A stretch of DNA of 64,000 nt. It comes from an uncultured Lachnospiraceae bacterium (lineage in GTDB: Bacteria; Bacillota; Clostridia; Lachnospirales; Lachnospiraceae). The notes below the pieces were generated by a model that was given only the letters and a program-made list of their open reading frames with translations, did not search any database and was not told the DNA's origin. Position 1 is the first letter of the stretch, and every line of letters begins with the position of its first letter. Where the stretch lies: contig CAJUDM010000001.1 of NCBI GenBank assembly GCA_910584915.1, positions 353,733 to 417,732 on the forward strand. Reading direction: 5' to 3'. This document shows, in pieces, positions 18,395-26,995 of this stretch. A program made the position numbers and the translations under genes.

Positions 18395-19582
18395 TTATCT
18401 GTACTCACTCTTTACAAATTTTCTCAACGCTTCCAGGGAACGCTCCACCTTCTCCGTATCGATGCAGTATGCCATCCGGAAAAAGCCGGGGCAGCCGAAG
18501 CTGTCGCTGGGCACCAGGATCAGATCATACTTTAACGCCTTGTCGCAGAACGCCACAGCGTCCTCCTCCAGCGCTTTCGGAAAAATATAGAAAGTCCCGC
18601 CCGGTTTTGTGCAGGTAAAGCCGAGGTCTGTCAGTTCCTGATACAATATCTTCATATTCGTCTCATAGACGGAAAGGTCAGCCGTCATATCTATCGTTTC
18701 CGCCACCGCGAGCTGAAAGATCGAGGAGGGGCAGTTATGCCCTGTGCCTCTCGATATCTGTCCGCACATCTCCACCAGTGTCGCAGCCTCCGGGCACGCC
18801 GGATTCACCGCCACATAGCCGATGCGCTCCCCGGGAAGGGAGAGGGACTTGGAGAAGGAGTAACAGGTCAGCGTGTCATCGTAATATTTTGCCACATAGG
18901 GCGCATCTACACCCTCAAACAGGATCTCACGGTAGGGCTCATCGGAGATCAGATATATCTTATGCCCATACTGTTCGGATTTTTCCCGCAGGATCTTTGC
19001 AAGCCGCTGTACCGTCTCCGTGGAATACACCGCACCGGAGGGATTATTCGGCGTATTGATCAATACTGCCATCACCTTTTCGGTCAGCATTTCCTCAAAC
19101 GCTTCAAAATGAATCTGAAAGTTTTCCGTATCCGCCGGAACCACCTTGAGCTTCGCCCCGGTCAGATTGATGTAAGGACCGTACTCCGGAAAATAAGGGG
19201 CAAAAGTCAGCACCTCATCCCCCGGCTCCGTCACACAGCGCACCGCATGGGCAATGGCGCCCGCCGCACCGGATGTCGGAAAAATATGTTCCGCCCGATA
19301 GGGCATATCGAAACGCCGCTCAAGGGACGCCGCGATCTTCGCCTTCACCGAAGGAATGCCGAGGCTTGGGCTGTAGCCGTGCAGTTCCATCGGATTTCGC
19401 TCCCGCAGCAGCCGGACCATCACATCCGTAAACTCCTGTGGCACGGGAACCGATGGATTCCCCAGGCTGTAATCAAACACATTCTCATACCCGATCTCTT
19501 TCCCTCTTGCTGTCGCGAACTCCGAAAGGGAGCGTATCACCGATTTGTTTCCCAGCATATCTTTATATTTCTGTACCAGCAT
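18395..19582 (-). CDS. Pyridoxal-phosphate aminotransferase, class I/II
   Basis: Cytoplasmic fold-type I aminotransferase of 395 residues (AspC/AlaT-like). The PLP lysine is in CYSFSKSLSLPGERIGYV, the substrate/PLP contacts in NTPNNPSG and ISDEPYREI, and the N-terminal pattern in FDYSLGNPSVPVPQ. ATG follows AAAGGA at 7 nt. It lies between an orphan membrane protein and uppP. The amino-acid substrate cannot be read from sequence; aspartate, alanine or an aromatic amino acid are all possible. Confidence 0.92.
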   Translation of the reverse strand: MLVQKYKDMLGNKSVIRSLSEFATARGKEIGYENVFDYSLGNPSVPVPQEFTDVMVRLLRERNPMELHGYSPSLGIPSVKAKIAASLERRFDMPYRAEHIFPTSGAAGAIAHAVRCVTEPGDEVLTFAPYFPEYGPYINLTGAKLKVVPADTENFQIHFEAFEEMLTEKVMAVLINTPNNPSGAVYSTETVQRLAKILREKSEQYGHKIYLISDEPYREILFEGVDAPYVAKYYDDTLTCYSFSKSLSLPGERIGYVAVNPACPEAATLVEMCGQISRGTGHNCPSSIFQLAVAETIDMTADLSVYETNMKILYQELTDLGFTCTKPGGTFYIFPKALEEDAVAFCDKALKYDLILVPSDSFGCPGFFRMAYCIDTEKVERSLEALRKFVKSEYR

Positions 19583-19652
19583 ATTATATTCCTTTCCATT
19601 GTTATTTATGAATTTCTGTCATCACAGCCGCCCGATACATCCTCTTGTCATA

Positions 19653-20363
19653 TCACCGAGCCTCATCGTCCGCCGTACCGTCATGATCCTCCTTACAACA
19701 TTCTTTCCACACCGCAAAAACCACAAGGCAGGCCGCAAACGCGGCAAACAGGGGCATATCCGCATCGTAATGCCGCAGAAACGTCATTCTCCCGCAGATG
19801 CCGGAAGCTGCCCAGATCAAAAGCGCTGCCGAAGCAAGCACCTTCTCCGGCAATCCCTTCTTCCTTTTCCGCCACACAAGCCACAGCACCCCCAAAAGAG
19901 GCATACACCGCACACAGATATACAAAACTTCTCCGAGGATTGTCCGTTTCGCTTCTATATAATAGAAGAACTGATTCTGCAAAAAGGTTTGCTCCTCATA
20001 CAAATATCTGTGCAGACTGTCAAAAAACAAAAATGACATTACTGTCAGTCCCAAGATGCCTGCCGCCGCCTTTACCGTCCTGCTGTCCCGGTCCGACAAT
20101 GACACACATGTCATAAAGAAGCCGACCGCCGCCGCCAGCTTCCCCAGCAGGCAGAATTTCTCCGCCGCCTGCAGCCCTCCCATGGTGATTTCCTGCAGAT
20201 ACAGCCCATACCCGATCTCCGCCGCGCAGATTCCCGCCAGCGCCGCTGTCAGCGGCATACCATATTTTCTCGTCCGAAGCTTTTCATCTGTCACGGCGAG
20301 ATACAGGCAGATACCGGAAACAATGATGCAGGCAGTCTGAAAGCACAAAATATAGAAATACAT
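19653..20363 (-). CDS. Seven-helix membrane protein resembling 7TM sensor domains
   Basis: A 236-residue protein with seven predicted membrane segments and almost no soluble part. The loop with FFYYIEAKRTILGEVLYI recalls the extracytoplasmic loop of the 7TM domains that precede some histidine kinases and cyclases, but no signalling domain follows. GGAGGAG lies within the end of glpK, 9 nt before the ATG, and the two genes are 6 bases apart, so it is translated from the glpK transcript. It could be a free sensory or accessory membrane protein; no function is assigned. Confidence 0.65.
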   Translation of the reverse strand: MYFYILCFQTACIIVSGICLYLAVTDEKLRTRKYGMPLTAALAGICAAEIGYGLYLQEITMGGLQAAEKFCLLGKLAAAVGFFMTCVSLSDRDSRTVKAAAGILGLTVMSFLFFDSLHRYLYEEQTFLQNQFFYYIEAKRTILGEVLYICVRCMPLLGVLWLVWRKRKKGLPEKVLASAALLIWAASGICGRMTFLRHYDADMPLFAAFAACLVVFAVWKECCKEDHDGTADDEAR

Positions 20364-20369
20364 CCCCGC

Positions 20370-21875
20370 TCACTCCTCCCTGGCATAAAACAGCGCGCAT
20401 TCCACCGCTCTCTTCCATCCTTTCAGCAGTCTTACCCGCTCTTCCTTTGCCATCGCAGGCATAAAACTTTTATCCTTCTGCCAGTTTTCCTGTATTTCCT
20501 GTCTGTCTTTCCAGTATCCCACAGCCAGCCCCGCCAGATAGGCGGCGCCCAGCGCCGTAGTCTCGATACATTTCGGCCTGTCTACCCTGGTATCCACGAT
20601 GTCCGCCTGAAACCCCATCAGAAAATCGTTGGCGCTGGCGCCGCCGTCCACTCTCAGGCTCTTCAGCTTTACGCCCGCCTCTTCCTCCATCGCGCGCATC
20701 ACATCCGCGGACTGATAGGCGATGGACTCAAGCGCCGCGCGGACAAAATGCTCCCTGCCGCAGCCTCTCGTCAATCCAACGACTGTCCCTCTGGCATAAG
20801 GGTTCCAGTAGGGCGCACCCAGCCCGGTAAATGCCGGCACAATATAAACACCCGCCGCATCAGACGCTCTTTTCGCATATTCCTCAGAATCCGACGCGCT
20901 CTGAAACAGCCTCAGTTCATCCCGCAGCCACTGGATCAGCGCCCCCGCCACAAAGACGCTGCCCTCCAGCGCGTATTCCACGCTTCCCGCCTCGCCCGCC
21001 GCGATCGTAGTCAGAAGCCCCCTCTCTGACAAAATAGGCTTTTTCCCTGTATTCATCAGGATAAAACTGCCTGTCCCGTAAGTATTCTTTACATCTCCCT
21101 CCTCGAAACAGCACTGCCCAAAGAGCGCCGCCTGCTGATCCCCCGCCGCCCCCGCGATAGGAATCTCTCCCCCCACCAGACGGCTGTCCGTATAGCCGTA
21201 AACGCAGCTCGAAGGTTTGACCTCCGGCAGCATGCACTTTGGCACACCGAAATAAGAGAGCAGTTCCTCGTCCCATGCAAGCGTATGGATGTTGAACAGC
21301 ATCGTGCGGGAAGCGTTGGTATAATCCGTCACATGTACCCGTCCTCCGGTCAGCTTCCAGATCAGCCAGGTATCTACCGTCCCGAACAGAAGCTCTCCCG
21401 CCTCCGCTCTCTCTCTGGCTCTCTCCACATTGTTCAGTATCCATTCTATTTTACTGGCGGAAAAATACGCGTCCGGTATCAATCCGGTCTTTTCCCGTAT
21501 CTTCTTATCGAAGCCTTCCCTGATCAGCGCATCTATCCGCTCAGCAGTCCGGCGGCACTGCCACACAATAGCGGGATAGACCGGCTCCCCGGTCTCCTTA
21601 TCCCAGACGATCGTCGTCTCCCGTTGATTCGTGATACCGATGCCCTCGATATCCTCCGCCTTCCCCCCGAGCCTTGCCATCGCCTCCGCGGCAACCGCGA
21701 GCTGGGAAGACCAGATTTCCATCGGATCGTGCTCCACCCATCCGGGTTTCGGATAATACTGTGTGAACTCCTTCTGTGCCATACTGCAGATATTGCCGCC
21801 TCTGTCAAATAAAATGCACCTGGAGCTTGTGGTACCCTGATCCAGGGCGAGTATATATTTGTTCTGATTTTTCAT
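20370..21875 (-). CDS. glpK: Glycerol kinase
   Basis: FGGY-family kinase making sn-glycerol-3-phosphate from glycerol and ATP. The start at 21875 (MKNQNKYILALDQGTTSS) has GGAGG 6 nt upstream; the longer frame to 21890 lacks one. Motifs: ALDQGTTSSR (phosphate binding), GWVEHDP (glycerol contacts), GITNQRET, and in the C-terminal lobe LRVDGGASANDFLMGFQADI. About 501 residues, the normal size. glpF and glpD are not adjacent. A divergent acyltransferase of the plsC family, which would use glycerol-3-phosphate derivatives, starts 133 bases away. Confidence 0.97.
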   Translation of the reverse strand: MKNQNKYILALDQGTTSSRCILFDRGGNICSMAQKEFTQYYPKPGWVEHDPMEIWSSQLAVAAEAMARLGGKAEDIEGIGITNQRETTIVWDKETGEPVYPAIVWQCRRTAERIDALIREGFDKKIREKTGLIPDAYFSASKIEWILNNVERARERAEAGELLFGTVDTWLIWKLTGGRVHVTDYTNASRTMLFNIHTLAWDEELLSYFGVPKCMLPEVKPSSCVYGYTDSRLVGGEIPIAGAAGDQQAALFGQCCFEEGDVKNTYGTGSFILMNTGKKPILSERGLLTTIAAGEAGSVEYALEGSVFVAGALIQWLRDELRLFQSASDSEEYAKRASDAAGVYIVPAFTGLGAPYWNPYARGTVVGLTRGCGREHFVRAALESIAYQSADVMRAMEEEAGVKLKSLRVDGGASANDFLMGFQADIVDTRVDRPKCIETTALGAAYLAGLAVGYWKDRQEIQENWQKDKSFMPAMAKEERVRLLKGWKRAVECALFYAREE

Positions 21876-21953
21876 ATACAGCCTCCACATACGTTAATAG
21901 TTTACCATATTATTCCTTATTTCAACAACTCACTCTTTTAAATTTTTAGAAAC

Positions 21954-21982
21954 TTTACAAATCCGGATTTTTTCTTTATACT
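21954..21982 (+). promoter_or_regulatory. Promoter of the plsC-type acyltransferase
   Basis: TTTACA (21954-21959), a 17-bp spacer and TATACT (21977-21982). It faces away from glpK, whose own likely promoter (TTGTTG, 18 bp, TAAACT on the minus strand) lies between the two genes. Confidence 0.7.
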
Positions 21983-22008
21983 AATCTTTCAGGGGGAATG
22001 CTCAGAAT

Positions 22009-22776
22009 ATGCTTCGATTTATCTATGTTATCTTATTAAATTGCTGGAAAGGGCCCTATATCATACCCATGATGCGCTATCGCGCAAACCGTCCCGCAAG
22101 ATATACACTAGAGGAGCGGTACGCTTACGCGAAATGGGTGGTACATCAGATGCAGCACACGGGAAAGATCACCACCAGAGCCTACGGCGTGGAGAATCTG
22201 CCGAAAAAAAACGGCTATGTCCTGTATTCCAACCACCAGGGAAAGTATGACGCGCTGGGCATCGTGGATATGCACGAGCGTCCCTGCAGCATCGTGATGG
22301 ATGAAGCCCGCTCCCACGTTATGTTAACCGCTCAGTTTCTCGACCTTCTCGAGAGCAAACGCCTGGTGCTCGACGATATGAGACAGGGATTGAAGATCAT
22401 GAAGGAGATCACCCGGGAGATCAAGGAGGATCACAAAAATTTCCTGATCTTTCCGGAGGGCGGCTATACGGATAACCACAACATGGTCTGTGAATTCAAG
22501 GGTGGTTCTTTTAAGTGCGCGCAAAAGGCGAAAGCTCCCATCGTGCCCGTCGCCATTATCAACTCCTGGAAGGCGTTTGAGAGCAGGGGGCTCAAACCCG
22601 TGGAAACACAGGTACACTTTCTCCCCCCCTTGTATTATGAAGAGTATGAAAAAATGAGTACCAACGAGATCGCGTCGGTCGTGCAGAACCGGATCCAGCA
22701 GGCGGTCCTCGACAACCTCTCCGGCAAAGATCTGGAAACGCTGCAAAAACAGCTTGCAGAGAGGGATCACGGGTAA
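22009..22776 (+). CDS. PlsC-family 1-acyl-glycerol-3-phosphate acyltransferase
   Basis: A 255-residue lysophospholipid acyltransferase-fold protein, probably making phosphatidic acid at the membrane. An N-terminal hydrophobic stretch precedes the catalytic NHX4D motif, seen as NHQGKYD. Block III is FPEGGYTDNH, where Gly-Tyr replaces the usual Gly-Thr. A Lys-rich segment and VPVAIINSW (block IV) follow. AGGGGG lies 12 nt before the ATG, slightly long. It stands alone downstream of its own promoter. Acyl specificity is unknown. Confidence 0.88.
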   Translation: MLRFIYVILLNCWKGPYIIPMMRYRANRPARYTLEERYAYAKWVVHQMQHTGKITTRAYGVENLPKKNGYVLYSNHQGKYDALGIVDMHERPCSIVMDEARSHVMLTAQFLDLLESKRLVLDDMRQGLKIMKEITREIKEDHKNFLIFPEGGYTDNHNMVCEFKGGSFKCAQKAKAPIVPVAIINSWKAFESRGLKPVETQVHFLPPLYYEEYEKMSTNEIASVVQNRIQQAVLDNLSGKDLETLQKQLAERDHG

Positions 22777-22782
22777 AAAGCC

Positions 22783-22814
22783 GTAACAGTGAAGCTAAAA
22801 AGCTGAACTGTTAC
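22783..22814. terminator. Hairpin after the acyltransferase gene
   Basis: GTAACAGT (22783-22790) pairs with ACTGTTAC (22807-22814), with an inner AGCT/AGCT pairing. No clear U tract follows, so this is a weak or Rho-assisted terminator at best. Confidence 0.45.
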
Positions 22815-22884
22815 AAGATACCCGCCCTGTGATATCCAGGCATGCTTTCTTCAAAATTTTTATAATTATCTTATCTTTTATTCA

Positions 22885-22912
22885 TTGATTTATCACAAAT
22901 TACAGGTATAAT
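22885..22912 (+). promoter_or_regulatory. Promoter of the ABC exporter operon
   Basis: TTGATT (22885-22890), a 16-bp spacer and TATAAT (22907-22912), leaving a leader of about 90 nt before the first exporter gene. Confidence 0.7.
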
Positions 22913-23007
22913 AGCAAATGTTACCAAAAAATCTGGTACTTCACATTCCATTTTTATCTGCATATATTTGACACAGGCTTACTATTTTTCAGAAACGAGG
23001 CGACTTT

Positions 23008-24864
23008 ATGATCAAAACATTAGCTGCGCAGGTGAAGCAGTATAAGCTCCCTTCACTTTTGACACCCTTTTTCATGGCGCTGGAGGTTGTTGTGGATATC
23101 CTGCTCCCGAGGACGATGGGCTCCCTGATCGACAAGGGCATTCAGACCGGAAGCATGCCGGATATCTACCGCTATGGCGGATACATGCTGCTTCTCGCGT
23201 TTCTCGGGCTTTTGTTCGGTGTGCTGGCGGGAAAATACGCGGCGCAGGCATCCTCCGGTTTTGCCTGCAATGTGCGCGATGCCATGTATACCAATATCCA
23301 GAAATTTTCCTTCTCCAATATCGATAAATTCAGCACGGCAGGGCTGATCACCCGTCTGACCACGGATGTGACCAATCTGCAGAACGCGTACCAGATGATC
23401 ATCCGCATGTGTTTCCGGGCGCCGCTGACGCTGATCTTCTCCCTGGTGATGGCTTTTTCCATCAGTTCCCGGCTGAGCATGGTCTTTGTCGTGGCGCTGG
23501 CGATCCTGGTGATCCTGCTCGGACTTATCATTTTCAGAGCCATGAAATATTTCAATGAGGTCTTTGAAAAATACGATGACTTAAACGCAAGCATCCAGGA
23601 AAACGTATCGGCGATCCGGGTTGTCAAAGCCTTTGTGAGAGAGCGCCACGAAAACGAAAAATTTAAGGAAGCCGCCGGCGGCATCTATAAAATGTTTGTG
23701 CGGGCGGAGAGTGTTGTGGCAAATAACGGACCTGTGATGATGTTAGCCGTCTACTCCTGCATGTTATCCCTCTCCTGGCTGGCGGCACAGATGATCACCG
23801 CCGGGAGCCTGACCACCGGAGAACTGACCACACTGTTTTCTTATGTGATGTCCATCCTGATGAGCCTGATGATGCTCTCCATGATCTTTGTGATGCTGAC
23901 GCTCGCCGCGGCAAGCGCGAGGCGTGTGGTGGAAGTGTTAAACGAAGAGCCGGATCTCGTCAGTCCCGAAAACGCTCTGACGGAAGTTGCGGACGGCAGC
24001 GTAGATTTTGAGGATGTGTCCTTCTCCTACCCTAAGGCTCATAAGTCCACTGCGGCAGATAGAGATTCCCGGGGCAGGGCGCGCCGGCATAAATCCGAAC
24101 CGGATATCCCCGATAACGGGTGCGCTGCGGATTCGGGCGATCCTTCCTCCGGATCGGTGCTGAGCGACATCAACCTGCATATTCACGCCGGCGAGACCAT
24201 CGGCGTCATCGGCGGAACAGGTTCCGCCAAATCCAGTCTGGTGAACCTGATCAGCAGGCTCTACGATGTATCAAAAGGCTGTGTAAAGGTCGGCGGCAGG
24301 GATGTCCGCAGTTATGACCTGGATACGCTCCGCAATGAGGTCGCCGTAGTGCTGCAGAAAAATGTCCTGTTCTCCGGTACGATCCTGGAAAACCTGCGCT
24401 GGGGCGACAAGGATGCCACTGTCGAAGACTGTGTCCGCGTCTGCCGCCTTGCCTGCGCCGATGAATTTATCAACCAGTTCCCCGACGGATATGAGACCTA
24501 CATCGAGCAGGGAGGCACCAATGTATCCGGCGGTCAGAAACAGCGCCTCTGCATTGCCCGCGCTCTGCTGAAAAAGCCGAAAATACTCATACTTGACGAT
24601 TCCACCTCCGCGGTGGATACCGCCACGGACGCCCGCATCAGGCAGGCTTTCCGGGAGGAGATACCGAACACCACAAAGTTTATCATCGCCCAGAGAGTAT
24701 CCAGCATTCAGGATGCCGACCGCATTATCGTTCTGGAGGACGGTGTGATAGACGGCTTTGACACCCACGAAAATCTGCTGCAGCACAACGCGATCTACCG
24801 CGAAGTTTATGAGAGCCAGACAAAGGGCGGCGGAGACTTTGACCAGAAAGGAGGTGCTCTGTAA
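23008..24864 (+). CDS. Heterodimeric ABC exporter, subunit with degenerate ATP site
   Basis: A 618-residue half-exporter: six membrane helices (residues 1-300), then an ATPase domain. Walker A is GGTGSAKSS, with Ala where Gly is usual; signature VSGGQKQRL. Walker B ILILDD has Asp in place of the catalytic Glu, and the switch His is Gln (IAQRVSS). These changes mark the non-hydrolysing partner of BmrC/TM287-type heterodimers. About 40 hydrophilic residues (343-383) are inserted just after the A-loop Tyr. The ORF ends overlapping the ATG of its partner by one base. A multidrug or lipid-exporting role is inferred. Confidence 0.93.
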   Translation: MIKTLAAQVKQYKLPSLLTPFFMALEVVVDILLPRTMGSLIDKGIQTGSMPDIYRYGGYMLLLAFLGLLFGVLAGKYAAQASSGFACNVRDAMYTNIQKFSFSNIDKFSTAGLITRLTTDVTNLQNAYQMIIRMCFRAPLTLIFSLVMAFSISSRLSMVFVVALAILVILLGLIIFRAMKYFNEVFEKYDDLNASIQENVSAIRVVKAFVRERHENEKFKEAAGGIYKMFVRAESVVANNGPVMMLAVYSCMLSLSWLAAQMITAGSLTTGELTTLFSYVMSILMSLMMLSMIFVMLTLAAASARRVVEVLNEEPDLVSPENALTEVADGSVDFEDVSFSYPKAHKSTAADRDSRGRARRHKSEPDIPDNGCAADSGDPSSGSVLSDINLHIHAGETIGVIGGTGSAKSSLVNLISRLYDVSKGCVKVGGRDVRSYDLDTLRNEVAVVLQKNVLFSGTILENLRWGDKDATVEDCVRVCRLACADEFINQFPDGYETYIEQGGTNVSGGQKQRLCIARALLKKPKILILDDSTSAVDTATDARIRQAFREEIPNTTKFIIAQRVSSIQDADRIIVLEDGVIDGFDTHENLLQHNAIYREVYESQTKGGGDFDQKGGAL

Positions 24865-26789
24865 TGGCACAGGCAAGAACAGTACACGGTCCCGGCAGAA
24901 GAGGGGCACACGGTCCGAAGCCAAAACTGGAAAATACCGGACTCCTGCTGAAACGCCTCACCAGATTTGTGATGGGAAGGTATGCGCTTCCCGTTGTCAT
25001 CGTACTGCTGTGTATTCTGGGTTCCTCCCTCGCGACCGTGCGGGGCACCCTGTTTATCCAGACATTGATCGATGACTATATCATGCCGATGATCGGCGTG
25101 AGCTCGCCGGATTTCGGTCCGCTGAAAAGCGCGCTGATAAAACTGGCATGCATCTATGCCATAGGCATCCTCTGTTCCTGGGCGTATAACCAGATCATGG
25201 TGCGGGTCAGCCAGGGTGCTTTACATGACATTCGTGTCACATTATTTACAAAAATGGAATCCCTGCCGATCAGATACTTTGACACCCACCCGCACGGCGA
25301 TATCATGTCCGTCTATACCAACGATGTGGACACCCTGCGGCAGTTGATCGGCGTAAGCCTTCCGCAGCTTGCCTCCAGTCTGATCACTCTGATCAGCGTA
25401 CTTGTCAGCATGATCTATCTGAATATCCCGCTGACTGTCGTCACGTTGTTTATGGTGGGGGTGATGCTGCTTATCACCCGCAATGTCGCATCCCTCTCCG
25501 GGCGCTACTTTATGGCGCAGCAGCAGGACATCGGCAAAGTCAACGGCTATATCGAAGAGATGATGGAAGGGCAGAAGGTGGTCAAAGTGTTCTGCCATGA
25601 GGAGGAGAGCCTTGCGGGATTCCGAAAGCTGAACGACAGCCTGCGGGATTCCGCCAACAACGCCAACAAATTTGCCAATATCCTGATGCCCTTAAGCGCC
25701 CAGCTCGGCCATGTCAGCTATGTGGTCTGCGCCATCACGGGCGCCCTGCTTGCCATCAACGGCAACATGGGGCTCACCATCGGCACGCTGGTCTCCTTCC
25801 TGACACTCAACAGAAACTTTAACCAGCCCATCGCCCAGGTCAGCCAGCAGTTAAACTCTGTTGTGATGGCGCTCGCCGGCGCCGACCGTATTTTCAGGCT
25901 GATGGATGAGACGCCGGAAGTGGATGAAGGCTATGTCACCCTTGTGCGCGCCAGAAAAGACGCCGAGGGCAATATTCAGGAATGCCCGGAGAGAACCGGT
26001 ATGTGGGCGTGGAAACATCCCCATCAGGCGGACGGCACCGTCACTTACACGGAACTCACCGGCGATGTGGTCTTTGACGATGTGGACTTCGGTTATACCG
26101 ACGACAAGATCGTGCTCCACAATATCAAGATGTTCGCGACGCCCGGGCAGAAGATCGCCTTTGTCGGCAGCACCGGCGCGGGCAAGACGACGATCACCAA
26201 CCTGATCAACCGCTTTTACGATATTCAGGACGGAAAGATCCGCTACGACGGTATCAATATCAACAAGATCAAAAAGGATGACCTGCGCCGTTCTCTCGGT
26301 ATCGTGCTGCAGGATACGCACCTGTTCACCGGTACGGTCATGGAAAATATCCGCTACGGAAAATTGGATGCCACGGACGAGGACTGTATTGCCGCGGCAA
26401 AACTGGCAAACGCCCACGGTTTTATCAAGAGGCTTCCGAACGGCTATCAGACGCTGCTGACCGGGGACGGCGCCAACCTCTCCCAGGGGCAGCGGCAGCT
26501 TCTCGCCATCGCCAGGGCTGCTGTCGCTGATCCGCCGGTACTGATCCTCGATGAAGCCACTTCCAGCATCGACACCAGAACCGAAATGCTGGTACAGCGC
26601 GGCATGGATTCCCTGATGAAAGGCCGCACCACCTTTGTGATCGCCCACAGGCTCAGCACAGTCCGCAACAGCGACTGCATCATGGTACTGGAGCAGGGCA
26701 GGATCATCGAGCGCGGCAGCCACGATGAACTGATCGCGGAGAAAGGAAAATACTATCAGTTGTATACGGGGATGAAGGCGGAAGCGTAA
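24864..26789 (+). CDS. Heterodimeric ABC exporter, catalytically competent subunit
   Basis: A 641-residue half-exporter with an N-terminal Lys/Arg-rich extension, six membrane helices and an ATPase domain with all canonical motifs: Walker A GSTGAGKTT, signature LSQGQRQLL, Walker B VLILDEATSS and switch His in IAHRLSTV. It pairs with the preceding subunit; the one-base stop/start overlap indicates coupled translation in a fixed ratio. Between the membrane and ATPase domains lies a longer linker (RARKDAEGNIQECPE and following), typical of this clostridial subfamily. No transcriptional regulator adjoins the pair. Confidence 0.94.
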   Translation: MAQARTVHGPGRRGAHGPKPKLENTGLLLKRLTRFVMGRYALPVVIVLLCILGSSLATVRGTLFIQTLIDDYIMPMIGVSSPDFGPLKSALIKLACIYAIGILCSWAYNQIMVRVSQGALHDIRVTLFTKMESLPIRYFDTHPHGDIMSVYTNDVDTLRQLIGVSLPQLASSLITLISVLVSMIYLNIPLTVVTLFMVGVMLLITRNVASLSGRYFMAQQQDIGKVNGYIEEMMEGQKVVKVFCHEEESLAGFRKLNDSLRDSANNANKFANILMPLSAQLGHVSYVVCAITGALLAINGNMGLTIGTLVSFLTLNRNFNQPIAQVSQQLNSVVMALAGADRIFRLMDETPEVDEGYVTLVRARKDAEGNIQECPERTGMWAWKHPHQADGTVTYTELTGDVVFDDVDFGYTDDKIVLHNIKMFATPGQKIAFVGSTGAGKTTITNLINRFYDIQDGKIRYDGININKIKKDDLRRSLGIVLQDTHLFTGTVMENIRYGKLDATDEDCIAAAKLANAHGFIKRLPNGYQTLLTGDGANLSQGQRQLLAIARAAVADPPVLILDEATSSIDTRTEMLVQRGMDSLMKGRTTFVIAHRLSTVRNSDCIMVLEQGRIIERGSHDELIAEKGKYYQLYTGMKAEA

Positions 26790-26830
26790 ATCCGGTTCTT
26801 TTGGGAATCCGCTTCCAAAATAATATATGA

Positions 26831-26924
26831 GGCTGTCGCAAAAATCAGTAATTCTGCAATATATATCCAATATCCGAAAGTATTGGCGCTATATACTGCA
26901 GGAATCTGCTGTTTTGCGACAGCC
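26831..26924. repeat. MITE-like 94-bp palindromic element or long terminator
   Basis: Perfect 13-bp terminal inverted repeats, GGCTGTCGCAAAA (26831-26843) and TTTTGCGACAGCC (26912-26924), bracket an internal sequence that also folds on itself: an imperfect stem, then CCAATA/TATTGG at the tip. The whole element forms one long hairpin. It lies between convergent genes and is followed by CCTGTTTTTG, so it may also terminate the exporter transcript. It contains no coding capacity. Confidence 0.65.
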
Positions 26925-26995
26925 CCTGTTTTTGTCCATTATTTAACCTGTCTGTTCCGTTCCAATCCGGCGGCAGGAAAGCCTGATAAAATTTA

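Noticed and set aside
18737..20116. A 459-codon plus-strand frame
   Set aside because: Runs antisense across two well-supported genes and the gap between them; no start signals and an Arg/His/Pro-rich translation.
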